Assembly: GCA_902527045.1 (NCBI GenBank)
Contig: CABZNL010000009.1
Coordinates: 1 to 53,915, forward strand
Direction: 5' to 3'
Source: an uncultured Alphaproteobacteria bacterium
GTDB taxonomy: Bacteria > Pseudomonadota > Alphaproteobacteria > HIMB59
Length of the DNA stretch: 53,915 nt
Part shown: positions 35,960 through 43,301 of the stretch, piece by piece
Layout of the letters: every line of letters starts with the position of its first letter
How positions within the stretch are numbered: position 1 is the first letter of the stretch
Made by a program: the position numbers and the translations under genes
Notes under the pieces: generated by a model
What the model was told of the DNA's origin: nothing
Databases searched by the model: none
Seen by the model: only the letters and a program-made list of their open reading frames with translations

Positions 35960-36952
35960 ATGAAAAAATTTATGAATTCAGCAGATGACTTTTTAAAGGA
36001 GAGCCTACAAGGTTTTGGTGCTGCACACCAAGACATTGTTTGTTGTCATTACGATCCAAATTTTATAACCAGAGTCACTCCCACAAAAGAGGGAAAAGTA
36101 GCTTTGATAAGTGGAGGAGGCAGTGGTCACGAGCCTATGCATGGTGGATTAGTTGGACACGGAATGCTCGATGCAGCTTGCCCAGGATTTGTATTCTCAT
36201 CACCGACACCAGATCAAATGTTAGCTGCTGCTGAAAAAGTAGATAGTGGAGCAGGTGTCCTTTTTATTGTTAAAAATTACTCAGGTGATGTTATGAATTT
36301 TCAAATGGCTGCTGAAATGATGCAAGGCCCCAATGAGTCTGTATTGACAAATGATGATGTTGCTGTTGAAGACTCTTCATTTACAACTGGTAGAAGAGGT
36401 GTTGCTGCCACTGTTGTTGTTGAAAAAATAGTTGGTTCTTTAGCAGAGCATGGAGGTAGTTTACATGAGTGTAAAGCTTTAGGAGATAAGGTGAATAAAA
36501 ATTCAGGATCTATGGGAGTTGCTTTCTCAAGCTGTACAGTTCCAGCAGCAGGAAAACCAAACTTTGATATTGGTGATGATGAAATGGAATTTGGGGTAGG
36601 GATTCATGGTGAGCCTGGAAGAAGAAGAGATAAAGTTAAATCTTCACAAGAAATTACAAATGAATTATTGGAAGCAATTAATGAGGATTTGAAACCCGAG
36701 GCTAACGAAGAAATATTATTATTTGTGAATGGTATGGGTGGAACTCCTCTAACAGAGTTATACCTAATTTATGATAATGCTAAAAATATGTTAGATAAAA
36801 AAAATATAAAGATTTCAAGGTCTTTGGTTGGAAATTATTGCACTTCTCTTGAAATGCAAGGAGCTTCAATTACCCTTACTAAACTTGATGAAGAGCTTGT
36901 TAAGCATTGGGACTCCTCTGTTCACACTGCTGCTATGAGATGGGGTGTCTAA
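35960..36952 (+). CDS. dhaK: Dihydroxyacetone kinase-like substrate-binding subunit DhaK
   Basis: A 330-residue protein (E. coli DhaK is 356). SGGGSGHEPMHGGLVGHGML contains His57, and EFGVGIHGEPGRRR contains His216, equivalent to the His that binds the ketone carbonyl covalently in E. coli DhaK (His218). It carries a strong GGAGGAAA Shine-Dalgarno. Members of this family also phosphorylate erythrulose or apulose; the substrate here is not fixed by sequence. The operon ends here with a clear hairpin. Confidence 0.92.
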   Translation: MKKFMNSADDFLKESLQGFGAAHQDIVCCHYDPNFITRVTPTKEGKVALISGGGSGHEPMHGGLVGHGMLDAACPGFVFSSPTPDQMLAAAEKVDSGAGVLFIVKNYSGDVMNFQMAAEMMQGPNESVLTNDDVAVEDSSFTTGRRGVAATVVVEKIVGSLAEHGGSLHECKALGDKVNKNSGSMGVAFSSCTVPAAGKPNFDIGDDEMEFGVGIHGEPGRRRDKVKSSQEITNELLEAINEDLKPEANEEILLFVNGMGGTPLTELYLIYDNAKNMLDKKNIKISRSLVGNYCTSLEMQGASITLTKLDEELVKHWDSSVHTAAMRWGV

Positions 36953-36960
36953 AAATTTAT

Positions 36961-36988
36961 AAAGCCTGTAGGAGAACTGCAGGCTTTT
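36961..36988. terminator. Rho-independent terminator, probably bidirectional
   Basis: AAAGCCTG (36961-36968) pairs with CAGGCTTT (36980-36987) around TAGGAGAACTG, followed on the plus strand by TAT and on the minus strand by TATAAATTTTT. It separates the convergent dhaK and the small gene at 37012-37299. Confidence 0.8.
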
Positions 36989-37011
36989 ATTCTATTAAGT
37001 AACAACTCACT

Positions 37012-37299
37012 TTAATCATTATGATGATCGAGAGTGACATCACCTATTAATGTTTCGATTGAAACCCTATTATCTACATTAATATTTAATCTTTTTTCCC
37101 TTGCTGCATCTGCTGCTTTCATGGTTTCGGTATTTGGGTAAATTGTGACAGCCATTAAGGTTACATCATCAATTCTAATACCAATTAACTGACTTGCTTG
37201 TGGAAATTCAGATGGAGCATTCTGAACGTATCCTTGTGTTTGATCATCAGCTGCCTCCTTTGTATCCATTTTTACTGTTGTTATTCTTGCTACACTCAT
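37012..37299 (-). CDS. Small protein, possible dimeric alpha/beta-barrel (ABM-like)
   Basis: A 95-residue soluble protein with the beta-alpha-beta pattern of antibiotic-biosynthesis-monooxygenase/EthD-like dimeric barrels: MSVARITTVKMDT as the first strand, LIGIRIDDVTLMAVTIYPN in the centre and the strand VSIETLIGDVTLD at the end. A strong AAGGAGGAG Shine-Dalgarno precedes the ATG, implying good expression. Function unknown. Unlike its neighbours it has a less AT-skewed, Asp/Ala-rich composition. Confidence 0.65.
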   Translation of the reverse strand: MSVARITTVKMDTKEAADDQTQGYVQNAPSEFPQASQLIGIRIDDVTLMAVTIYPNTETMKAADAAREKRLNINVDNRVSIETLIGDVTLDHHND

Positions 37300-37481
37300 T
37301 TATAGCTCCTCCTTGATCTTGAACTAAATTATTTAATTAATATTCCAATATTACATTCTAATATCACTTTTATTAAATATTTAATTTCATGATTAACTTG
37401 AGCATTTTGCATATCCAAGAATTAAAATTACAATTATACTTCTAAATAATTAAGTAATTTTTATATAAAAGGAGAAAATTT

Positions 37482-38018
37482 ATGAAAATTAAGAAAGGTG
37501 ATAGAATAGAAGATATAGAGTTACCTGACTCTTACGGAAACACATTTAAACTTTCTAGTACAAAAGGTAAAAAAGTATTATTAACTTTTTATAGACACGC
37601 TTCCTGTGCTGTTTGTAATTTAAGAATTAATGAGTTTGTGAAAAAATATAAAGAATTTGGTGAAAATTTTACAATGGTAGGGATCTTTCATGCACCAGTT
37701 GATTTTTTAAAGAAAAATATGGATAGACATAATTTGCCATTTACAGTTCTTGCAGATGAAAGTTTCAAATATTTTATAAAGTATGATGTTGAGAGATCTT
37801 ACGGAAAACTTTTCTCTGCTTTTATTTTTAAAGTTCATAAATTCTTTTTAGCTGGAATAAAAGGTTATTTACCTGTTCAATTTAAAGGGTATGTAGATAT
37901 TGTTCCAGTTGATGTCCTAATTAACGAGGAAGGAATAGTTGAGGATGTGTATTATGGAGAAAGTGATATTGCTGATCACATGCCTTTTGATAAAATTAAG
38001 GCTTTTTCAATAGCCTAG
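37482..38018 (+). CDS. Peroxiredoxin-like thiol protein (AhpC/TSA family)
   Basis: A 178-residue thioredoxin-fold protein. The N-terminal segment DIELPDSYGNTFKLSS and the active site FYRHASCAVCN (CxxC, where classical Prx has a single peroxidatic Cys after PxxxTxxC) indicate an AhpC/TSA or redoxin-type enzyme. An insertion with YGKLFSAFIFKVHKFF lies in the middle. Acts on peroxides or disulfides in the cytoplasm. It has its own AAAGGAG Shine-Dalgarno and a 182-base upstream gap. Confidence 0.8.
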   Translation: MKIKKGDRIEDIELPDSYGNTFKLSSTKGKKVLLTFYRHASCAVCNLRINEFVKKYKEFGENFTMVGIFHAPVDFLKKNMDRHNLPFTVLADESFKYFIKYDVERSYGKLFSAFIFKVHKFFLAGIKGYLPVQFKGYVDIVPVDVLINEEGIVEDVYYGESDIADHMPFDKIKAFSIA

Positions 38019-38029
38019 AATTTTAAAAA

Positions 38030-38239
38030 TCAGGTGTAAAAATATATTGCAAAACCAAATATAAATATTCCTATCAGAAAATAACTTATTGCAGATTTTT
38101 TGAAATATATCTCTGATCTAAAAATAATATTAAAAATTTTATAGGATGCGTAAACTATAAAAACAATTATTAATAAAGTGATTAGCCAAGTGCCTAAAAA
38201 TTCAAGAGAAAAAAGTCTATCTAAAACACCTTCGTTCAT
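38030..38239 (-). CDS. Small two-helix membrane protein, unknown
   Basis: A 69-residue protein with hydrophobic segments at about 17-39 and 51-68. No motif recognised. Ends 11 bases from the convergent peroxiredoxin-like gene. Could be a real small membrane protein of the type common in streamlined genomes. Confidence 0.5.
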   Translation of the reverse strand: MNEGVLDRLFSLEFLGTWLITLLIIVFIVYASYKIFNIIFRSEIYFKKSAISYFLIGIFIFGFAIYFYT

Positions 38240-38357
38240 AATAAAATAATATATTAATAAAATTTTGAACCAAGACCCTTTGCCGTGACAAAAAATGATT
38301 ATTTTAAATAAACAAATAAAATCTATTGTTTAATTGTCTTTAGATTAACAAAGGTAA

Positions 38358-38433
38358 TGGTGGAGCCAAGGGGGATCGAACCCCTGACCTCTACGCTGCC
38401 AGCGTAGCGCTCTCCCAGCTGAGCTATGGCCCC
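38358..38433 (-). tRNA. tRNA-Ala (anticodon GGC)
   Basis: Read on the minus strand: acceptor GGGGCCA pairs with TGGCTCC, D-arm GCTC/GAGC, anticodon stem CTACG/CGTAG with loop CTGGCAG (anticodon GGC), T-arm AGGGG TTCGATC CCCCT. The 3' CCA is encoded (38358-38360). It decodes GCC (and GCU by wobble). The encoded CCA and intact stems indicate a functional gene. Confidence 0.97.
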
Positions 38434-38451
38434 CTTTTAAAACGAGTATAG

Positions 38452-38706
38452 TTACATTTTTTCTAATTTATATACTTCATCAATATTATTGAATTTAGCA
38501 TCAAATTCTTTAGATCTTGGGTCATCAAAAATTGCATAAAATTTCTCTTCATCTGTAACATTTGCTACAACTATGACTTTTCCATCTCTAACAAAGCCCA
38601 TTTCAAATCCATCCGTATACTTCCCGATTTCATCCTTAAATGATTCATATAATTTTAAATAATCTTCCTTCGTGCCATCGAATGTAGATACAACACATAT
38701 ATTCAT
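38452..38706 (-). CDS. Small alpha/beta protein, unknown (ferredoxin-like/DUF3764-like pattern)
   Basis: An 84-residue acidic protein with the beta-alpha-beta-beta-alpha-beta arrangement: MNICVVSTFDG, LYESFKDEIGKY, VIVVANVTD, and a final strand. Its shape is similar to the divergent 89-residue gene at 38778, with 71 bases between them. Resembles small marine DUF3764-type proteins in my memory, unverified. It has AGGAGA-type Shine-Dalgarno. Confidence 0.6.
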   Translation of the reverse strand: MNICVVSTFDGTKEDYLKLYESFKDEIGKYTDGFEMGFVRDGKVIVVANVTDEEKFYAIFDDPRSKEFDAKFNNIDEVYKLEKM

Positions 38707-38777
38707 TTTTATTTTCTCCTTTATTTATATTATCAATCAGTTTTATAAATGTTAAATTAAAATTTTAGGAGGAGAAT

Positions 38778-39047
38778 ATGAAAATAATTATAAGTGCAAA
38801 AATAACAGAGGGCTACCAAAAGTGGAGAGATGCTTTTGTCAGTGCAGATACTTTAAGAGATAAACATGGCTTGAAAGTTTTAGCTTGGGGTCATCCTAAA
38901 GGTGATGAAAATAAGGTTTACCAAGTTATTGAAGTCGAATCGATGGAGAAAATGCAAGAGGCTATTAAAGATCCAGAAATTGAAAATCTAAGATCAAATG
39001 CTGGTGTTGATTTTGAATCTCAAGAAGTAATTGTCTTGGAAGAGTAG
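38778..39047 (+). CDS. Small alpha/beta protein, unknown (ferredoxin-like)
   Basis: An 89-residue acidic protein: MKIIISAKITEGYQKWRDAF, a strand LKVLAWGHPKG, VYQVIEVES, then helix EKMQEAIKD and ending QEVIVLEE. Matches a dimeric ferredoxin-like fold. It has a strong TAGGAGGAG Shine-Dalgarno. Probably related to, or of the same fold as, the divergent 84-residue protein. A hairpin-like AT-rich stretch follows. Confidence 0.65.
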   Translation: MKIIISAKITEGYQKWRDAFVSADTLRDKHGLKVLAWGHPKGDENKVYQVIEVESMEKMQEAIKDPEIENLRSNAGVDFESQEVIVLEE

Positions 39048-39100
39048 ATTATTAAAATATTGATCATAATTTTTGATTAATTTTTTGACTAGCATTTATT

Positions 39101-39289
39101 TTAATAATTCATAAGCATAAGATATAAACCAATAATACAAAATATTATTGTTAATGATAAACTTGATTTGAAAACTTTATCAATCAAAGTAAACTCTTTT
39201 TTGTTAATATACCTCTTTTTCAATATGTAAATCGCTGCTGTGAATATTGAAAGAAACCAAAATGTATTTACAATGAATTCTGCGTTCAA
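39101..39289 (-). CDS. Small two-helix membrane protein, unknown
   Basis: A 62-residue protein, hydrophobic segments at about 9-23 and 43-60, basic loop KKRYINKK between them. No family recognised. It ends 15 bases upstream in transcription order from nothing obvious: the next minus gene (39305-39712) precedes it by 15 bases, so the two may be cotranscribed. Confidence 0.5.
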   Translation of the reverse strand: MNAEFIVNTFWFLSIFTAAIYILKKRYINKKEFTLIDKVFKSSLSLTIIFCIIGLYLMLMNY

Positions 39290-39304
39290 TCTATAATCTT
39301 TCTA

Positions 39305-39712
39305 TCATAATTCCTGATTAAATTTTTTCGGCTTCCAATTTTTTGGGGCAAGCTCTAAATCCTCAAATTCAAATGCAGGCGCTACTGTACATCCAATTAA
39401 ACTAAACGATTTAGTAGATTTCATTGCAAACCAAGTATTCTTTTCAATAGTGAACATATACTGATCTTGAGATCCAATGGTATTTATCTCAAATTCCTCA
39501 CCATTTTTTGATGTAAATATGTTCAAAGGACTTCCTGTATAAAAGTGTATTGTTTCGTTTTTGGTTATTCGATGCCAATGGGAATGTTCATGTTCCTCCA
39601 GCAAAAAATATATGTGACTAACATCCTTATTTTTATAAACTTCGACGAAATGCCCTCCCTCTGGGTGGGGTATCATATTATGATTTTCAATAAGTGATTT
39701 TACTAAGTTCAT
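39305..39712 (-). CDS. Cupin family protein (DUF985)
   Basis: A 135-residue protein with the DUF985 pattern: IPHPEGGHFVEVYK, IYFLLEEHEHSHWHRI, NETIHFYTGSPL, NTWFAMKS and SLIGCTVAPAFEFEDLEL. The fold is a cupin; enzymatic role unknown. The His and Glu residues near HSHWHR could bind a metal. Family members are about 140-170 residues, so this is a compact complete copy. Confidence 0.88.
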   Translation of the reverse strand: MNLVKSLIENHNMIPHPEGGHFVEVYKNKDVSHIYFLLEEHEHSHWHRITKNETIHFYTGSPLNIFTSKNGEEFEINTIGSQDQYMFTIEKNTWFAMKSTKSFSLIGCTVAPAFEFEDLELAPKNWKPKKFNQEL

Positions 39713-39848
39713 TTATTTAGTGTATATATTCTTAGATTTATTCCATAAAATTAAAAATAGTAATATAAAAACATTGTATTTATTATCTTTTTTTACTTTT
39801 TAGGAATGTATTTCATTCTTCATCTAAAAATGTATTATAACAGTACAA

Positions 39849-40034
39849 ATGGCAATGGAAAATTTACAAACAATATCATGCCCAAAGTGTGACTTATCTG
39901 TTTCATCAATTTGTTCTAAATGTAACAAAGAAGTTGAAGTATCTCAGCTAGCTGATGGATGTGTAGTTCAAATTACTAAATGTGTTGAATGCACTAACAC
40001 ACCAGTTATTAAAGATGTCTGCGTAGAAAATTAG
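39849..40034 (+). CDS. Small cysteine-rich (zinc-ribbon-like) protein
   Basis: A 61-residue protein with seven cysteines in spaced pairs: CPKC, CSKC, a single Cys in DGCVV, CVEC and DVCVEN. Two CxxC knuckles can hold a zinc ion. ATG at 39855 is an alternative start. No DNA-binding helix visible. Unknown function. Confidence 0.65.
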   Translation: MAMENLQTISCPKCDLSVSSICSKCNKEVEVSQLADGCVVQITKCVECTNTPVIKDVCVEN

Positions 40035-40128
40035 TCAGTACTTTTAAGCCAGTATATATCCTTAAATTATTTAGGTAAGATCTAAATATTACTTTGAACA
40101 TAAAAAGTATTATTGGAGAACTAAACAT

Positions 40129-40320
40129 ATGAAAATATTGAAAATACTGGATAGCGCAGAACTTATTATTGTTGATTTAGAGGTTAATTTAGGAGAAGAG
40201 GTCAGAAATGCTCCCACTCTGTGTGTTAGGTACCAGGGCAAAATCATTCCTTTAAATACAGCGCATGACGGCAGACCTATCTTGATGAGAGAAGAAAATG
40301 CCCTTCCAAGTGACAATTAA
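40129..40320 (+). CDS. Small hypothetical protein
   Basis: A 63-residue protein preceded by TTGGAGAA. It looks like a beta-rich soluble domain (IIVDLEVNLGEEVRN, VRYQGKIIPL) and has no known motif. An antisense frame covers the same bases; the plus frame is preferred because of its ribosome site and its match to the plus-strand run of small genes. Confidence 0.55.
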   Translation: MKILKILDSAELIIVDLEVNLGEEVRNAPTLCVRYQGKIIPLNTAHDGRPILMREENALPSDN

Positions 40321-40326
40321 AAATAT

Positions 40327-40413
40327 ATGTTCACTGGAACTCTTTGGATAGATTTGACAATATCTCTTATTCTCTTAGCCACATTTTTTATGTGGATAAT
40401 GAGAGGGGATTAA
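40327..40413 (+). CDS. Candidate 28-residue single-helix membrane protein
   Basis: A microORF between two small genes: MFTGTLWIDLTISLILLATF, MWIMRGD. A single membrane helix spans residues 6-24, with Arg-Gly-Asp at the end. It begins 6 bases after the preceding stop. There is no strong Shine-Dalgarno, so translation would rely on coupling. The shape is that of a real micro-membrane protein, but it may be noise. Confidence 0.35.
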   Translation: MFTGTLWIDLTISLILLATFFMWIMRGD

Positions 40414-40431
40414 ATAAAATCAACATCCTAA

Positions 40432-40719
40432 ATGGAGATATTAACCAGCAAAGCTGAAGTTAGAGAAAAACTAAAAAACAACCCTTTACAAGCAGCCCAC
40501 TTACTAAGACTTAATGGTTACGGCTCTATAAAATACACCTGTGCCTGTGGTGAAACCCATGACGCAAATGGAAAAGACGTAAGCTGCAAGGGATCTGCAA
40601 AGCCATTCAAAGCTCTTCTAAAATGCGCCAATGACTTTATGACAATGATAAAAATTGAAGGATTTTTTCGAAAAAAAGCTATCTCTGAGTATGGATTTAA
40701 AGCAAGTATAATGGATTAA
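40432..40719 (+). CDS. Small protein with CxCG/C motif, unknown
   Basis: A 95-residue basic protein. The middle holds YTCACGETHDANGKDVSCKG and KCANDF, four cysteines that could bind a metal. Helices flank this region. No family recognised. Stop is 2 bases before the next gene. Confidence 0.6.
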   Translation: MEILTSKAEVREKLKNNPLQAAHLLRLNGYGSIKYTCACGETHDANGKDVSCKGSAKPFKALLKCANDFMTMIKIEGFFRKKAISEYGFKASIMD

Positions 40720-40721
40720 CT

Positions 40722-41117
40722 ATGAAGCTAATTTATATTTTAATATTTATTCCTTCACTAGTATTTAGCCAAAATATTAAATTAATATGTGAAGAAAATT
40801 CCTTAATTGATTATGTTGATCATAAATTTATAAATTTTGAAGAGTCTAATATCATTGAATTCGAATATACTTTTAATAAAGATTTATCTTTTCTGAAAGA
40901 GAGTTATCAAGATTTAAGTTATGACTACATGGGAGAGGATAAAGTGAGTTATCATTTTAGAATTGAGACCGATTTTTCTTTTAATACTCTAATCCTTTAT
41001 AAAAATATCTATCGCTATGAGAGAAATATTTTTTACCCCAATAGCACCAGTGTAAAAACAACTTTTTATGGTAATTGTAATAAATTAGATGATTTATTAG
41101 CATTTAATACTTTATAA
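40722..41117 (+). CDS. Secreted small protein with terminal cysteine pair
   Basis: A 131-residue protein with a signal peptide (MKLIYILIFIPSLVFS-Q) and mature sequence starting NIKLIC. The second Cys (YGNCNK) is near the C-terminus, suggesting one disulfide. Acidic and aromatic, probably a beta-sandwich. Its layout is like that of the convergent gene at 41137-41496. Unknown function, likely periplasmic. Confidence 0.65.
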   Translation: MKLIYILIFIPSLVFSQNIKLICEENSLIDYVDHKFINFEESNIIEFEYTFNKDLSFLKESYQDLSYDYMGEDKVSYHFRIETDFSFNTLILYKNIYRYERNIFYPNSTSVKTTFYGNCNKLDDLLAFNTL

Positions 41118-41136
41118 ATTTTTGCGTTTCAAAATT

Positions 41137-41496
41137 TCATTTAATAGCTGAGCATTTGTAACTCACACCACTTTTTAAATATTGAAACAAATATCCATTA
41201 TCTTTGTCTAATTCAAAAAAAACTGCATTATTTATGTCTGAATAGCCTTTAGATCCAATTTTTAAATCAAAATCATGATCAAAAAGTATTTCAAAATGCA
41301 CTTCAATTTCTTGTGAGTCCCAAATGAAAGATTTCAGAATATTATCTTTAATTTCTAATTCAATGATACTTGGAGAAGTATTTTTAATAGGAGATTTTTC
41401 AGTAATTTCATTAAATATCTTATTACAAATCAGTTCATCAGATTGTGCCTGAACACAAAAAGCAAAAGTAAGAATGAATAAAATTATAAATTTCAT
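41137..41496 (-). CDS. Secreted small protein with terminal cysteine pair
   Basis: A 119-residue protein with a signal peptide (MKFIILFILTFAFCVQA-Q) and mature start SDELICN. A second Cys (SYKCSAIK) is near the end. The segments LIC and SIIELEI resemble LIC and NIIEFEY in the convergent neighbour, so the two may be distant paralogs. Unknown periplasmic function. Confidence 0.62.
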   Translation of the reverse strand: MKFIILFILTFAFCVQAQSDELICNKIFNEITEKSPIKNTSPSIIELEIKDNILKSFIWDSQEIEVHFEILFDHDFDLKIGSKGYSDINNAVFFELDKDNGYLFQYLKSGVSYKCSAIK

Positions 41497-41537
41497 AAGT
41501 TTTTTTTATAACAATAATGATACTTTAAAAATAATAA

Positions 41538-41735
41538 ATGTTAGATAAATTTATCGAAATGCCCATATGGGCACATTTTCTCATCAACCTATGGGGGGTA
41601 CCTCTTTACTTCTTACTTATTTATTTAATTGATAAAAAAAAAATAAGACTAAACAAAAGGATCAATAATAAACAGACGCTATTTATATACTGTATGATAA
41701 TTGTGGCATTTGGATATGTTGTTTTTATGGATTAA
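41538..41735 (+). CDS. Small two-helix membrane protein, unknown
   Basis: A 65-residue protein. Hydrophobic segments at about 10-30 and 47-63 flank a basic loop (DKKKIRLNKRINNK), placing the loop in the cytoplasm. Directly followed by another small membrane protein 20 bases downstream. No family recognised. Confidence 0.55.
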   Translation: MLDKFIEMPIWAHFLINLWGVPLYFLLIYLIDKKKIRLNKRINNKQTLFIYCMIIVAFGYVVFMD

Positions 41736-41755
41736 TTAGTTAAAAATTTAGAATT

Positions 41756-41974
41756 ATGAATATTAGTTTTATATTGGCATTTATAGCAATCTTTATTGTC
41801 TCTTATTTTGTTGGTAATTATATAGCTATTGATGGAGATGAGTTAAGTAAATCTAAAAAACTCTACTATAAAATTATTTCAATTTTATCTGTATTTGTAT
41901 TTCTGGGAAGTTTTGTGTTTTTTATGTTTCTTGTAAATAATGGAAACTTTGGTTCAAATATAAAAGTATTTTAA
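41756..41974 (+). CDS. Small two-helix membrane protein, unknown
   Basis: A 72-residue protein, hydrophobic segments at about 3-25 and 41-63 with a short acidic/basic loop (DGDELSKSKKLYYK). Same type as the preceding gene; the two may form a small membrane operon. No family recognised. Confidence 0.55.
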   Translation: MNISFILAFIAIFIVSYFVGNYIAIDGDELSKSKKLYYKIISILSVFVFLGSFVFFMFLVNNGNFGSNIKVF

Positions 41975-42076
41975 ATTTATTTGTAACACAATTCAGAAAA
42001 AAGATTATTTAATTAATTTCGGCGGCAAATATTTGAGTCACTAGACAATTCTATTCTTTTTATATAATTTTTTCTT

Positions 42077-42292
42077 ATGTCCAGTATTCATAGTTTAATG
42101 AAATATTTAACTCCATATGAGTTAGATCATATAAAATTTTTAGCTCATAACGATGAGATCCCCTATGGCGCAATCAATACCCAGTATAGAATTGATAAAA
42201 ATGACGTAAAAAATCTGATGAGATTTATGCTAAATGATAATGACTATTTGAATTGGAAAAAAATTTATAATAAAAATTCTCAGCGACACTAG
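42077..42292 (+). CDS. DUF2805/TIGR03643-like small protein
   Basis: A 71-residue soluble helical protein. The pattern LTPYELDHIKFLAHNDEIPYGAIN and DVKNLMRFMLNDNDYLNWKK follows that of the TIGR03643/DUF2805 family (the start SxDDIDRIxxMAxxDxxPFxxI and later LMRxxM...W as I recall it). Function of the family unknown. The stop codon lies inside the terminator hairpin shared with the convergent oxidoreductase gene. Confidence 0.65.
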   Translation: MSSIHSLMKYLTPYELDHIKFLAHNDEIPYGAINTQYRIDKNDVKNLMRFMLNDNDYLNWKKIYNKNSQRH

Positions 42293-42298
42293 CTGAGG
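42270..42298 (-). terminator. Rho-independent terminator of the renalase-like gene
   Basis: On the minus strand CTCAGC...GCTGAG (42292-42297 with 42279-42284, loop of 7) is followed by AATTTTTATT. It ends the leftward oxidoreductase/PsiE/ung transcription unit and overlaps the 3' end of the small plus-strand gene. Confidence 0.7.
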
Positions 42299-42315
42299 CA
42301 AAATTCATATAAACA

Positions 42316-43296
42316 CTAACGTTTTAGGCTATTTTCTGTAAAGTCCTGAGCTAATTTTTTACCTGAAAGCCAAGCATCTTGCATACTTGGACCCTCACAC
42401 CAGTCACCAAAGGAATACAAACGACGATCAATAGACTCAATATATCTTTTTGACTTAATATCCCTTAAACTTTTTTTGGTATAAGAATACCTCCATCTAT
42501 GTGATTTTTTAAATACTGCACCAGCATCAGATTGAAAAGACTGTTTCATCTTATTAATCACATAATCTTCAAGAACATAGTTTTCTATATTATAATACTC
42601 TTTAGTCCACTCAGCTCTCATATTTATAACCCAGCACTCCTCATTAAAAAATTCATGTTTAAAATTCTGGTTCATTAAAAAACTTATTTCTGGTGTTAAG
42701 TGATATCCAAATTGAAATGGAACACCTAGTCGTTTATTAAAGGCCACCATTATGGTCCAAATAGCATCAAACTCGATGTCAGGCATGTCACTATAATCGA
42801 TATATTTTTCTAATAGCGTCTTAGACTGTTCAAAGGGCATGCTGCAAAAAATATAATCAAATGGTCCAAATTTCTCCTCACCTGCCATTAGATAATATTC
42901 CTTATTTATATTCTCAATACTAGTTATTTGCTTTGAAAAATAAGTTGGATAGTGAAGTGATTTATGAATGTTAATTGGAATTGATTCATTACCTTCTTTG
43001 CCCACTATAATTTCTTTATCTTCAATAGGTGAATTTTGTGAAATATTTGAACAAAATTGCCCTTTTAAAATTTTAATCGCATCAATTTTATTTAAGTATT
43101 CATTAAGACCTATAATACCATGATCTAATTTTAAATAATGCGCACCATGATCGAAAGCATATTGACTATGCTTTCTAGTACTTATTCTACCCCCAGGTCT
43201 CCAAGATTTTTCAAAAAAAGTTATATCCAGAGCGGGTAGGTGGTAAGCTAGAGAAAGCGCACTAAGCCCAGTTCCAATAACTGCTATCTTTTTCAA
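42316..43296 (-). CDS. FAD-dependent, renalase-like amine oxidase/oxidoreductase
   Basis: A 326-residue flavoprotein. N-terminal GxGxxG-type motif GTGLSALSLAYHL, then FEKSWRPGGRISTRKH and FDHGAHYLKL, which is the renalase-type FAD-binding start; the C-terminus has LYSFGDWCEGPSMQDAWLSG, the second FAD contact. Bacterial renalases oxidise dihydro-NAD isomers; other family members oxidise small amines. Cytoplasmic. Adjacent (5 bases) to the PsiE-like gene. Confidence 0.85.
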   Translation of the reverse strand: MKKIAVIGTGLSALSLAYHLPALDITFFEKSWRPGGRISTRKHSQYAFDHGAHYLKLDHGIIGLNEYLNKIDAIKILKGQFCSNISQNSPIEDKEIIVGKEGNESIPINIHKSLHYPTYFSKQITSIENINKEYYLMAGEEKFGPFDYIFCSMPFEQSKTLLEKYIDYSDMPDIEFDAIWTIMVAFNKRLGVPFQFGYHLTPEISFLMNQNFKHEFFNEECWVINMRAEWTKEYYNIENYVLEDYVINKMKQSFQSDAGAVFKKSHRWRYSYTKKSLRDIKSKRYIESIDRRLYSFGDWCEGPSMQDAWLSGKKLAQDFTENSLKR

Positions 43297-43301
43297 TGTT
43301 A

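Noticed and set aside
39048-39095. AT-rich stem-loop after the 89-residue gene
   Set aside because: ATTGATC/GATTAAT needs a wobble pair and is all weak pairs; possible terminator but not supported enough.
40110-40316. Antisense frame opposite the 63-residue gene
   Set aside because: The plus-strand frame has a ribosome site and suits neighbour orientation; the minus frame does not.
38358-42300. tRNA-Ala as an integration site of an island
   Set aside because: The tRNA 3' end points away from most of the small-gene cluster, no integrase was found and no direct repeat of its 3' end was seen by eye.
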